Of a stretch of DNA of 64,000 nucleotides, positions 56,395 to 64,000 are shown piece by piece (within the stretch, counting starts at the first letter, position 1; every line of letters begins with the position of its first letter). The DNA comes from JANXMY01 sp964251675 (GTDB lineage Bacteria > Armatimonadota > Armatimonadia > Armatimonadales > Capsulimonadaceae), in contig CAXUKS010000009.1 of the NCBI GenBank assembly GCA_964251675.1, positions 1 through 64,000 of the forward strand, read 5' to 3'. A program made the translations under genes and the position numbers. A model generated the notes under the pieces. It was given only the letters and a program-made list of their open reading frames with translations. It was not told the DNA's origin and did not search any database.

Positions 56395-57275
56395 GCAGCG
56401 AGACCCCCCCCGCCCCCAATAATGGGGGAGCCAGAACAGGACAGGAAGAGCACTTCTCAGAGACTCTATCTCCCCCATTATTGGGGGCCGGGGGGCCTTC
56501 TGCTGCCCCCGCGCTGGAAGTCAGCGGCATTACCAAAGAGTTCCGGGTGTATCACCGCACCTATGCGTCGCTGAAAAGCCATGCCGCCGCGCTGGCAAAG
56601 ACCCTCGTGCGGCGCGGGCCGGCGGCGGGCTACGAGACGCGGCGGGCGCTGTCGGGCGTCTCGTTCACCGTGCCGACCGGTGAGGCGGTCGCGCTGATCG
56701 GGCGCAACGGCTCCGGCAAGAGCACGCTGCTGTCTATTCTGAGCCGTATCTACCTGCCGACCTCCGGCACGGCGCGGCTGCAGGGGCGCATGGTCAGCCT
56801 GCTGGAGCTGGGCGCGGGCTTTGACCCGGAGCTGACGGGGGCGCAGAACGTCTTTTTCAGCGGGACCATTCTGGGCCTGACCGAAGATCAGGTGGCGCAC
56901 CGCTACGATGCCATTTTAGACTTCGCCGAGCTGGACCGGCAGGCGATGGACCTGCCAGTGCGGATGTTTTCGTCGGGAATGCAGCTTCGTTTGGGCTTTG
57001 CCATCGCCGTGCATCTCGACGCCGAGCTGCTCTTAGTGGACGAAGGGCTGGCCGTGGGCGACGAAGGCTTTCAGGAGAAATGCTTCCGCAAGATGGAAGA
57101 CTTCAAAGTCGAAGGCCGCACGATACTTATGGTCACACACGAACTGGACCATGTGGAGCGCCTGGCCGACCGCGTCCTGTGGCTTGATAAAGGAGTCATC
57201 CGCCGCGACGGCCCCGTGGCCGATGTACTGGCTGAATACCGGGCATCGTTTGAGGCGGGCGAGCATGGCCCCTGA
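56391..57275 (+). CDS. Polysaccharide ABC transporter ATPase (Wzt-type)
   Basis: 294 residues. Walker A GRNGSGKST (104-112 region), signature FSSGMQLRLGFAIAV, Walker B LLLVDEGLAVGD, switch His in MVTHELDHV. The normal start of the fold is near residue 41 (ALEVSGITKEF). The first 40 residues are an extra segment encoded by a 94-bp palindromic element. The carbohydrate-binding C-terminal domain of long Wzt proteins is absent. Confidence 0.9.
   Translation: MSSETPPAPNNGGARTGQEEHFSETLSPPLLGAGGPSAAPALEVSGITKEFRVYHRTYASLKSHAAALAKTLVRRGPAAGYETRRALSGVSFTVPTGEAVALIGRNGSGKSTLLSILSRIYLPTSGTARLQGRMVSLLELGAGFDPELTGAQNVFFSGTILGLTEDQVAHRYDAILDFAELDRQAMDLPVRMFSSGMQLRLGFAIAVHLDAELLLVDEGLAVGDEGFQEKCFRKMEDFKVEGRTILMVTHELDHVERLADRVLWLDKGVIRRDGPVADVLAEYRASFEAGEHGP
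56404..56497. repeat. MITE-like palindrome read in frame at the wzt 5' end
   Basis: Terminal inverted repeats of about 27 bp (56404-56430 and 56470-56497, core CCCCCAATAATGGGGG and CCCCCATTATTGGGGG) around 39 bp. The right arm matches 9974-10001 in the molybdate regulator. Confidence 0.8.
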
Positions 57276-58179
57276 CATCACTGTTGCCGTGGTCTCCTAT
57301 AACACCCGCGATTTGCTGCGTCAGTGCCTGCGCTCGCTTGAAGCGCGGCAAGCCGCAGGCGAGGCGCGGCTGAAAATCGTGGTCGCCGACAATAGCTCTG
57401 GCGACGGCAGCACGGCGATGGTTCGCGCCGAGTTTCCCGGCGTGCGCGTCCTGGAAATGGGCGAAAATGTGGGCTTTGGGCGAGCCAACAACGCCGCCCT
57501 GGCAGACGCCCAAAGCCGATGCGTCTGCCTCGTCAACTCTGATGCCGAAGTACTGCCCGGTGCGCTCCGGGACGTTTTGGCGTTTCTGGACGCGTGCCCC
57601 AAAGTCGGCGCAGTTGGCGGACAATTGCTGTGGCCTGACGGGCGCGAGCAGCCATCTTGGAACCGCGACCCGACGCCGGGCAGCGTCCTGGCCGAGCAGC
57701 TCTTCCTGCCCTCACGCCGCCTGCCGCCCCTGCCCGCCGCAGGCGGCGACGTGCCGCAGGTGTGCGGGGCGTTTATGGTCATTCGCCGCACTGCCTGGCA
57801 GGAAGTGGGCGGCTTCGATCCGTCGTATTTCATGTATAATGAAGATGTCGATTTATGCTGGCGCCTGCGCCGCGCAGGCTGGCGCGTCGTGTTTCTGCCG
57901 CAAATTCGCATCACGCATCATCTGGGAGCCAGCAGCCGGGCAAACTGGCGAACCCGCGCTCGCATGGTGTCTGCCTACAACGCCAGCCGCGTCTATTATT
58001 TCGCCCGGCACAGCGGCCCCGCTGACGCCCGGCGCGTGAAACTCTACTGTCTGCTCGGTACGGCCCTGCGTCTGACGAGTTGGAGCCTGATTGCGCTTTT
58101 TCGGCCTGCGGCACAAGACAAAGTGCGGCTGTTTCAGGAAGTGTGGCGGCAGACGCGGGCCATTGGGAAATCAGTATAA
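57265..58179 (+). CDS. Family 2 glycosyltransferase (rhamnosyltransferase-like)
   Basis: 304 residues from the ATG at 57265, overlapping the wzt stop. VAVVSYNTRDLLRQCL, NVGFGRANNAAL, NSDAEVLPGAL (the metal-binding DxD-like site) and FMYNEDVDLCWRLRRAGW are typical GT2 motifs of the WbbL type. It extends the exported glycan on the cytoplasmic face. Confidence 0.88.
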   Translation: MAPDITVAVVSYNTRDLLRQCLRSLEARQAAGEARLKIVVADNSSGDGSTAMVRAEFPGVRVLEMGENVGFGRANNAALADAQSRCVCLVNSDAEVLPGALRDVLAFLDACPKVGAVGGQLLWPDGREQPSWNRDPTPGSVLAEQLFLPSRRLPPLPAAGGDVPQVCGAFMVIRRTAWQEVGGFDPSYFMYNEDVDLCWRLRRAGWRVVFLPQIRITHHLGASSRANWRTRARMVSAYNASRVYYFARHSGPADARRVKLYCLLGTALRLTSWSLIALFRPAAQDKVRLFQEVWRQTRAIGKSV

Positions 58180-58195
58180 GGATCAAAATATCAAA

Positions 58196-60139
58196 ATGAG
58201 CAGCGATGCAGCGCACAGCCCCATTAAACGCGTGTACAAATGGTTCGCTCCCACCGGCAGCCGGCGGCAGGAAATTGCGATTTTCGTCGTTCTGGTCTTT
58301 CGATACGTCCGCAGAAACGGCAAGCGTGGTCTGGGAGGATACCTGAAGCGTGAAATACGCCACCGCTACCACAACGGTCCTAAAATTTATCATCATTGGA
58401 GAAGCCGAAACGATCCGACTGCTGAAGAACTTGAAGCCCAGCGGGCGCAGGCCACATCTGTTGAATCAAGTCCGCTTGTCAGTATTCTGACCCCAGTGTA
58501 TAACCCGCCGCCCGCCGTGCTGCGCGAAACTATCCTTTCGGTGCTGGCGCAAACCTACCCTCACTGGCAGCTCTGCCTGGCGGACGGCGCTTCGACGGAC
58601 TCGGGCGTGCGTGCAGTGCTGGAAGAATTTGCGGCGCTGGACAGCCGCATTCATGTCCTTTTTTTGCCCGAAAACCGGGGAATTTCTGGCAACTCCAATG
58701 CCGCGCTGGCCGCCGCCGAGGGCGAATTTGTCGCCCTGCTGGACCATGACGACCTGCTGGCCCCAAACCATCTGTACGAAGTCACCCAAACCCTTCGCGC
58801 TCACCCAGAAGCGGACTTGATTTATTTTGACGAGGATAAAATCTCCGCCGACGGCACCCGCCTTCAGCCAAACTTTAAACCGGTCCAGCTTGATGCATTC
58901 TTCCTGCAAATGAACAACTACCTGATGCACAGCGTTCTGCGCCGGGCACAGGTAGAAGAAGTCGGTGGATTTGACCCGCGCATGGACGGCGCCCAGGATT
59001 GGGATTTATTTTATCGTATCATTGAGCGCACTAACCACATTTATCACATTCCAAAGGTCTTGTACCACTGGCGTCAGATTGCCGGTTCCACCTCGATGGA
59101 ACTCACCAAAAAACCTTATGCTATTCAGGCCCAGAAGCAGTCTCTGCAAAACCACTTGCAGCGCACAGGAGCGTCCCCGCATCGGCTAAACTTCCTCGCT
59201 CCCATTGTCACCGGTCTGCTGATCTTTGCCGGCTATCTGGCACTCATTGGGAAAAGAAAACGCGATAAGCGGGGGGGCAGTGAAATAGAAAAGGTTTCAT
59301 GTATGATTCCAGTAAAACACCCTCTCAGAACCACCCTTGCCAAAATTTTTCCTCTGCGTGCCCTTATTTTCTATTATCGCAGCCACAAAGCACAGATCGC
59401 CGCCCGCACAGAGCCATCTCTGTCCTGGCGACTGCCGGAGGGTAGTTTACCTCTGGATGGCCGTTCTGCCGGCAACGATCTGGAACGGTATTTTGCTGGC
59501 AACACAGGCAGACTTTTGAACAAGTGGGGCCATTATTTTGAGGTGTATGATCGGCATCTCTCACGATATCGGGGCACCAATGTTTGTATTCTGGAGTTCG
59601 GCGTCTCGCATGGCGGCTCTCTCCAGATGTGGCGGGACTATTTCGGCCCCCAGGCTAAAATTTACGGTGTGGATAACAACCCAGCCTGCGCCCGCCTGAG
59701 CGAGCCGGGCACGGAAATTTTCATCGGCGACCAAGCAGACCGCGCCTTTCTGCGCTCGCTGGCAGACCGGCTGCCACACATAGATATCTTGATTGACGAC
59801 GGCGGACATGAAATGCATCAGCAGATCGCCACGTTTGAAGAACTGTTTCCACGTCTCGACGCCAATGGCGTTTATCTGTGCGAAGACCTTCACACAAGTT
59901 ACTGGAAACGATTTGGAGGTGGATACCGGCGTCATGCAAGTTTTATCGAGTACAGCAAGCGACTGATTGACCAGATCAACGCCTGGCACTCCGAACAGCC
60001 GGAGCGTCTGAGTGTCTCCGCGTTCACCCGGTCGGCGCACTCGCTGCACTTTTACGACAGTATACTCGTGATCGAAAAAAAGGTAATCGGTCGCCCTTAT
60101 CACCAGCAGACCGGTGGAGCTGAGGCAGGAATTGAATAG
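58196..60139 (+). CDS. Glycosyltransferase-methyltransferase fusion
   Basis: 647 residues. GT2 domain (about 85-330: SILTPVYNPPPAVLRETILS, LLDHDDLLAPNHLYE, DLIYFDEDKI), a short hydrophobic stretch (about 340-356), then a class I SAM methyltransferase of the TylF/CmcI type (about 445-640: LEFGVSHGGSLQMWRDYFGP, YGVDNNPAC, DILIDDGGHEMHQ, YLCEDLHTSYW). The join runs through a G7 tract (59271-59277); 6 or 8 Gs would end the GT at once and leave the methyltransferase to start at the ATG at 59303. It may be a real fusion, a variable one or an assembly slip. Confidence 0.75.
   Translation: MSSDAAHSPIKRVYKWFAPTGSRRQEIAIFVVLVFRYVRRNGKRGLGGYLKREIRHRYHNGPKIYHHWRSRNDPTAEELEAQRAQATSVESSPLVSILTPVYNPPPAVLRETILSVLAQTYPHWQLCLADGASTDSGVRAVLEEFAALDSRIHVLFLPENRGISGNSNAALAAAEGEFVALLDHDDLLAPNHLYEVTQTLRAHPEADLIYFDEDKISADGTRLQPNFKPVQLDAFFLQMNNYLMHSVLRRAQVEEVGGFDPRMDGAQDWDLFYRIIERTNHIYHIPKVLYHWRQIAGSTSMELTKKPYAIQAQKQSLQNHLQRTGASPHRLNFLAPIVTGLLIFAGYLALIGKRKRDKRGGSEIEKVSCMIPVKHPLRTTLAKIFPLRALIFYYRSHKAQIAARTEPSLSWRLPEGSLPLDGRSAGNDLERYFAGNTGRLLNKWGHYFEVYDRHLSRYRGTNVCILEFGVSHGGSLQMWRDYFGPQAKIYGVDNNPACARLSEPGTEIFIGDQADRAFLRSLADRLPHIDILIDDGGHEMHQQIATFEELFPRLDANGVYLCEDLHTSYWKRFGGGYRRHASFIEYSKRLIDQINAWHSEQPERLSVSAFTRSAHSLHFYDSILVIEKKVIGRPYHQQTGGAEAGIE
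59271..59277 (+). repeat. G7 homopolymer at the GT/MT junction
   Basis: Seven G residues in the coding strand. Loss of one gives a TAG, gain of one gives a TGA, within four codons. Confidence 0.85.
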
Positions 60140-60142
60140 GCT

Positions 60143-60940
60143 ATGGCAATAAGACAAACGGGTTTGGGCCGCTTCCTGCCCCCAGCACTGCGGCGCGTGA
60201 TTGATACTCGTCGCCGGGCAGACGCGAGTCGGCAGGGGAATGACCTCTACAGCGAACGTGCCCAACTGGCAGCGCCTTACCTGCGTGGTCAAGGGATTGA
60301 AATTGGGGCGCTCAATGCGCCCCTCACAGTTCCCAAATCCGCTCAAGTGCGTTATGTCGACGTCATGACGGCTGAGGAAGCACTGGGCTTTTATACTGCG
60401 GAAGATGGCAGCCCTATCTCCAGCATTGGGGAAGCTCCCACGTCCTACGCTCCGGTGGACATCGTGGACAACGGAGAAACCCTGGCGACGTTCACGGAAT
60501 CCAGTCAAAACTTCATCATCGCCAATCATTTTATTGAACACTGTCAGGACCCCATCGGCACAATCCTGCGGCATTTTCAGGTGCTTCGGCCCGGCGGCAT
60601 CCTTTACATGGCGGTTCCTGACAAGCGTTATACTTTTGATCTGCCCCGCCCGGTCACGACCCTCGCGCATCACCTGCGCGACTATGAGGAGGGACCAGGC
60701 TGGTCCCGGCGTGAGCATTATGAGGAGTATTTTCGACTGGTGGAAGGCAGGGACGGAGAAGACCTGGAAAAAGTCGTCGCAGAGCAAATGGCACTGCCGG
60801 GAGGTCATACCCACTACCATGTCTGGACGCAGCGCGAGTTTCTGGCTCTTCTGCTCCATATCCGCAGCCTTGTTGGGTTCGATATTCTTGCTGCTTTGTC
60901 ACATGCAAACGAGTTTGTGTGCGTTCTCCGCAAACTATGA
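60143..60940 (+). CDS. SAM-dependent methyltransferase
   Basis: 265 residues. GIEIGALNAPLTVPKSAQVR, then a degenerate Rossmann, FIIANHFIEHCQDPIGTILR and VLRPGGILYMAVPDKRYTFD are class I methyltransferase motifs of the kind found in glycan clusters. Probably modifies a sugar of the exported polymer. Starts 3 bp after the preceding stop. Confidence 0.82.
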   Translation: MAIRQTGLGRFLPPALRRVIDTRRRADASRQGNDLYSERAQLAAPYLRGQGIEIGALNAPLTVPKSAQVRYVDVMTAEEALGFYTAEDGSPISSIGEAPTSYAPVDIVDNGETLATFTESSQNFIIANHFIEHCQDPIGTILRHFQVLRPGGILYMAVPDKRYTFDLPRPVTTLAHHLRDYEEGPGWSRREHYEEYFRLVEGRDGEDLEKVVAEQMALPGGHTHYHVWTQREFLALLLHIRSLVGFDILAALSHANEFVCVLRKL

Positions 60941-60998
60941 AAATCGGCAGTTATGAAAATCGGCAGTTATGAAAATCGGCAGCCATGAAAATCGGCAT
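60937..60998 (+). repeat. 16-bp tandem repeats carrying four successive ATGs
   Basis: ATGAAAATCGGCAGTT-type units begin at 60937, 60953, 60969 and 60985; only the last is the true start of the next gene. Because the period is 16, the first three ATGs are in different frames, and each opens a 10-11 codon frame whose TGA overlaps or adjoins a following ATG. Confidence 0.95.
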
Positions 60999-62115
60999 TG
61001 ATGCGCGGGCGCTGTCGGGGCGCATGACCGGGGATCGGACCTACTGGCGCGGCCTGCTCGGCGGCCTGTCCGCCGTAGACACCGAGAACGAGTATGTTCT
61101 CTACACGCGCCGCCCGGTGGATGGCGAGCCGCCCTCACTCGGGCCTAATTTCCGCTGGCGCACCCTGCCGTCGCCCAAGCAAGATGCCCTGTGGATGCTG
61201 GGCACGTTCCCGCTGGCCCTGAAGTCGGACAAAATCGATGTGGCGCACACGCAGTACAACATCCCGCTGCTGGGCTGTCCCTGCCCGGTGGTGACCACGG
61301 TGCATGACGTGTCGTTTCGGGTGCATCCCGAGTTTTTCCTGCCCCGCGACCGCTGGATATTAAATACGCTGGTTCCGCGCTCTATGCAGAAAGCCGCCTG
61401 CGTCATCACTGACTCAGACAGCACCCGCCGGGACATCGGGCGGCTCGTGCCCGGCGTCCCCAAAGACCGGGTGCAGGTGATTTTACTGGCTGCCGACGCC
61501 CAGTTTGCGCCGCCCGAAGGCGGGCAGGAAACGGCACGGCTCGCGGTGAATAACACGCTGACACTAGACAATCGGCCCTATGTGTGCGCTGTGGGCGTTT
61601 TGCAGCCGCGTAAAAACCTGGCTCTGCTGCTGGATGCGTTTGCTCTGCTGAAACTTGGCCCGCACCCGCCGCCGCACCGGCTCTTGATTGTGGGTAAAAC
61701 AGGCTGGATGGACGAGACGCAGGCGCAGATCGCCGCCCTGCCGCCGGAAGCGGCGCGGGACATCGTGCTGACCGGCTACCTGGCCGATGACTTTTTGCCG
61801 ACCCTCTACGGCGGCGCGGACGCCCTGTGCTACCCGTCGCGCTACGAAGGCTTCGGCCTGCCGCCGCTGGAAGCGATGGCCTGCGCGTGCCCGGTTCTGG
61901 TCAGCCGGTCGTCATCCCTGCCAGAAGTCGTTGGCGATGCGGGTATTCTATTGCCGCCGGACAACTCCCACGCCTGGGCGCACGCGCTGGAAACGCTGCT
62001 CGGCTCGCCCGTCGTTCAAGCACGATGGCGTGAGCGCGGCCCGGCCCGCGCCGCCCTGTTTTCCTGGGAGCGCACCGCCCGCGAAACGCTGGAAGTTTAC
62101 AAGGAGTGCCTGTAA
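60985..62115 (+). CDS. Family 4 glycosyltransferase
   Basis: 376 residues, GT-B fold. MKIGIDARALSGRMTGDRTY at the start, VVTTVHDVSF in the N-domain, VGVLQPRKNLALLLDAFALL, and the catalytic YPSRYEGFGLPPLEAMACACPVL E-x7-E motif. Adds a sugar to the glycan. Stop overlaps the next start (TAATG). Confidence 0.9.
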   Translation: MKIGIDARALSGRMTGDRTYWRGLLGGLSAVDTENEYVLYTRRPVDGEPPSLGPNFRWRTLPSPKQDALWMLGTFPLALKSDKIDVAHTQYNIPLLGCPCPVVTTVHDVSFRVHPEFFLPRDRWILNTLVPRSMQKAACVITDSDSTRRDIGRLVPGVPKDRVQVILLAADAQFAPPEGGQETARLAVNNTLTLDNRPYVCAVGVLQPRKNLALLLDAFALLKLGPHPPPHRLLIVGKTGWMDETQAQIAALPPEAARDIVLTGYLADDFLPTLYGGADALCYPSRYEGFGLPPLEAMACACPVLVSRSSSLPEVVGDAGILLPPDNSHAWAHALETLLGSPVVQARWRERGPARAALFSWERTARETLEVYKECL

Positions 62116-62432
62116 TGACAATGTTTATCGCTCAGAAGGATGCCGTCGTGGAAGCGGCACTGAAGATGGCGGCGGCGAATGTCGAGGCCGCCCCGGAGAC
62201 GGAAGCGATTTACCTGTTCCCGGACGAGAAAGAAATCCGGCTGATCGAAACTGATCCAACGACCCTGCCAAGCACCAAAATCGTTCCTTATTACTTCGGG
62301 GCGGCTCCCCAGATCGGCGTTCCTTACCGCTCCTCGGTTGCCTTGATTCGGCCCGATGAAGCGTTCAGCCTCGCCCCACCGCCGGGGTGGGGAACCTGGA
62401 AAGACGCCGTTCAGCTCTGGCCGGAGGGATAG
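62115..62432 (+). CDS. Conserved-looking small protein of unknown function
   Basis: 105 residues from the ATG at 62115, 8 nt behind AAGGAG. EAIYLFPDEKEIRLIETDPT and YRSSVALIRPDEAFSLAPPP suggest a compact mixed fold. No membrane segment. I do not recognise the family. It overlaps the glycosyltransferase stop by one base. A broken HEPN-like gene follows, so the two may have been a pair. Confidence 0.5.
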   Translation: MTMFIAQKDAVVEAALKMAAANVEAAPETEAIYLFPDEKEIRLIETDPTTLPSTKIVPYYFGAAPQIGVPYRSSVALIRPDEAFSLAPPPGWGTWKDAVQLWPEG

Positions 62433-62436
62433 AGGC

Positions 62437-62728
62437 ATGGCGCAGGATTGGCGGATGGCCTGTTTTCGTCAGGCACGATCAGATTATGAGACGCTTCAGC
62501 TTTTGGAGGAAGTCAGTGCGCCTTTTTGTCAGCGGCTGCATTACCTGCAAATGGCGACGGAGAAGCTGGCAAAACGCAAACAACGGCCCCAACCCAGAGT
62601 ATCCCTGGCAAGGGCAGGACGAAGTGATTGCCCCGGCGGATTACGCCTTTGCCAATCTGGAGTTCAACGTTCGCGGAATGCTCAATATGCTGAAGTTTCT
62701 GGAACGCTGTTTCCAAATCATCATCTGA
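62437..62728 (+). pseudogene. HEPN-like protein, broken by a deletion
   Basis: MAQDWRMACFRQARSDYETL then QLLEEVSAPFCQRLHYLQMATEKLAK is read in the first frame. NPEYPWQGQDEVIAPADYAF then ANLEFNVRGMLNMLKFL is read in another. These are the two ends of one small helical (HEPN-type) protein with its middle missing. HEPN proteins often pair with a nucleotidyltransferase-like antitoxin; none is recognisable here. Confidence 0.5.
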
Positions 62729-62738
62729 AAGAACTGTT

Positions 62739-62912
62739 ATGCCCCTAGACCCAAAGTTTCTGGCCGTGCTGGCCTGCCCCGCCGATGACAACCGCCCGCC
62801 GCTGCGGCAGGTAGGCGAAACCCTCGTCTGCGACCAATGCGGGCGCATCTATCCTATTCAGGACGGCATCCCCATCCTGCTGCCGGAAGAAGCCCTCGTT
62901 TCTCATTCTTAG
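62739..62912 (+). CDS. Trm112-family small zinc protein
   Basis: 57 residues. LDPKFLAVLACPADDNRPPL, then CDQCGRIYPIQDGIPILLPEE, is the Trm112/YcaR signature, with a cysteine in CPADD and the pair CDQC. In bacteria these are small stand-alone proteins of uncertain role (methyltransferase activators in eukaryotes). Starts at the ATG at 62739. Confidence 0.85.
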   Translation: MPLDPKFLAVLACPADDNRPPLRQVGETLVCDQCGRIYPIQDGIPILLPEEALVSHS

Positions 62913-62942
62913 AAAGACCAATCTTAACCCGGAGACCCCCTC

Positions 62943-63410
62943 GTGCAGCTCACCCGAACCGGCCCGATTCGCATTTCGCTCATCCACGGCCCCAACCTCA
63001 ATATGCTCGGCATCCGCGACCCCGATACCTACGGCAAAGACACGTTTCAATCGGTCAACCGCAAAATTGAAGCCCACGCCAAGTATCTGGGGATTGAAGT
63101 GCAAATCCAGCAGTCCAACTCGGAAGGCGCACTGGTCGACTTCGTGCAGGATGCGATGGGCTGGGCCAATGCCATTGTCATCAACCCCGGCGCGTACACG
63201 CACTATTCGTATGCCATCCGCGACGCCATTGCCGACTCGCGTCTGCCCACCGTGGAAGTGCATCTGTCCAATGTGCAGGCCCGCGAAGAGTTCCGCCGCC
63301 ACTCGGTTATCTCCCCGGTCTCTACCGGCCAGATCGTCGGCTTCGGCCCCTACGGCTACTTGATGGCTCTGAGCGCCGCCAAGAACCTGATTGAAGAAAG
63401 CCACCGGTAG
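62943..63410 (+). CDS. aroQ: 3-dehydroquinate dehydratase, type II
   Basis: 155 residues; third step of the shikimate pathway. Conserved IHGPNLNMLGIRDPDTYGKD with the catalytic Tyr, QSNSEGALVD, INPGAYTHYSYAIRDAI and EVHLSNVQAREEFRRHS. GTG start behind GGAG. The leading residues before SLIHGPN are slightly long for the family. Confidence 0.95.
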   Translation: MQLTRTGPIRISLIHGPNLNMLGIRDPDTYGKDTFQSVNRKIEAHAKYLGIEVQIQQSNSEGALVDFVQDAMGWANAIVINPGAYTHYSYAIRDAIADSRLPTVEVHLSNVQAREEFRRHSVISPVSTGQIVGFGPYGYLMALSAAKNLIEESHR

Positions 63411-63423
63411 TTTGGTCCCGGCC

Positions 63424-64000
63424 TTAACAGGCCGGGTTCCTCTCCGCCCCCTCATCAAAAATCTCCGTCCCATCCCGCGCCGGGCGCGGGAATGCCGCCC
63501 CGCAATGCGGGCACAGGTCCCGGTCCACGTCGCGGGGCCGCCCGCAGTTCGGGCACGACACGCGCCCCGGCCACGGGCGCAGCGCCAGCAGCATCAGCGC
63601 CCCGAACACCCCCAGCGGCAGGCCCGCCACGGCCCAGAACAGTTGGACGCGGCGCGTGTCCCCGCAGCGTCGGCTGATGAGCGCCATCAGCCCCGCGCTG
63701 AGTATTCCTGACAGCAGAGACATTGCCAAAAACAGATGCCACAGGGGTAGATTGGCCGCGTCTTCATAAATATCTTTGTGGTAGATGCTATTGATAGGCA
63801 GCGACGCCAGAAGCGGCGCAAGCAGACCGAAAAAGCCAAAGCGAACGTCAGGCGGCGAGTTGGTCAGCACGGGTAGCGGCGGCAGGGTGTAGCGGTGTGT
63901 CACGGCCCCGGTTGCAGTCGTTTCAGTGATGTATTGAGGCAGTTTTCCATTCGCCGATTTCTGGGCTTTGTCTGAAGGGCCGTACCAGAAAAAGTATTTC
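63424..64000 (-). CDS. Zinc-ribbon membrane protein, partial at window edge
   Basis: The minus-strand frame stays open to the window edge, beyond the GTG at 63903. The edge part reads KYFFWYGPSDKAQKSANGKL, reminiscent of a GYF_2-like opening. Two or three membrane helices follow (FGFFGLLAPLLASLP, LWHLFLAMSLLSGILSAGLM, LFWAVAGLPLGVFGALMLL), then a C-terminal zinc ribbon (CPNC...CPHC). The start lies outside. Function unknown. Confidence 0.6.
   Translation of the reverse strand, partial: KYFFWYGPSDKAQKSANGKLPQYITETTATGAVTHRYTLPPLPVLTNSPPDVRFGFFGLLAPLLASLPINSIYHKDIYEDAANLPLWHLFLAMSLLSGILSAGLMALISRRCGDTRRVQLFWAVAGLPLGVFGALMLLALRPWPGRVSCPNCGRPRDVDRDLCPHCGAAFPRPARDGTEIFDEGAERNPAC

Overview
A 64-kb, GC-rich (by eye roughly 60%), gene-dense bacterial window from a draft assembly: a run of ten N sits inside the M13 peptidase gene at 39802-39811. 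The three prepilin-like proteins with the DUF1559-type ending (a histidine-led tail closing in F-x-D-G-H-V/I), the DNA-uptake/secretion style of the surface genes and the many small palindromic repeats fit Armatimonadota best. Planctomycetes and Chloroflexota are less likely alternatives. No rRNA or tRNA gene is present to confirm this. Many genes have a -10 box only 5-10 nt before the start codon, so leaderless mRNAs look common. Layout. 0.1-6.3 kb: two DUF1559 pseudopilins, oligoendopeptidase F, a zinc-ribbon/beta-propeller protein, a secreted protein and smpB. 6.5-9.7 kb: a nucleotide-sugar epimerase, UDP-glucose dehydrogenase and a GtrA-type membrane protein, i.e. sugar-precursor supply for surface polysaccharide. 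9.7-13.3 kb: a molybdate set (ModE-like regulator, ModA, ModB, no ModC) followed by an mqsR/mqsA toxin-antitoxin module with a disabled toxin start and remnants of a second modB. 13.4-17.3 kb: a third pseudopilin, a small lipoprotein and a propeller-phosphoesterase. 17.3-20.6 kb: a graveyard holding a serine-recombinase tail, an IS1-like transposase and an IS1182-like transposase. 20.6-32.6 kb: a complete chemosensory operon (tandem soluble MCP, triple CheW, CheB, HEAT protein, CheR, CheY, CheA, STAS-like protein, CheY, a CheZ-like protein and a membrane MCP) with no flagellar genes in view. Twitching or another non-flagellar output is therefore likely. 32.6-36.6 kb: phage structural remnants and a frameshifted large serine recombinase with its ribbon-helix-helix partner. 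Its C-terminal region matches the recombinase tail at 17.3 kb, so the chemosensory operon lies between two related recombinase copies. 36.5-48.4 kb: msrB, two CbiX-type chelatases, an M13 peptidase, a HD-GYP/GAF/GGDEF c-di-GMP enzyme, a subtilisin with C-terminal HVIWGT repeats and mfd. 48.6-55.1 kb: small membrane proteins, a TIGR01777-type epimerase with a SRPBCC partner, a TetR-regulated divergent pair, a DUF2156 acyl/aminoacyl transferase-like protein and a lytic transglycosylase. 55.2-62.1 kb: a polysaccharide export operon (HTH, Wzm, Wzt, two family-2 glycosyltransferases, methyltransferases, GT4). 62.1-64 kb: small proteins, a Trm112-like protein, type II dehydroquinase and a zinc-ribbon membrane protein running off the right edge. 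The strongest unusual signals are the chemosensory operon with its probable CheZ, palindromic elements inserted in frame into coding sequences (Wzt, the ModE-like protein, ModA), a REP doublet bounded by a 12-bp direct repeat after mfd, and short tandem duplications that copy start codons or linker codons. A G7 tract whose length decides whether a glycosyltransferase and a methyltransferase are fused, and palindromic operators placed between -35 and -10 boxes, also stand out.
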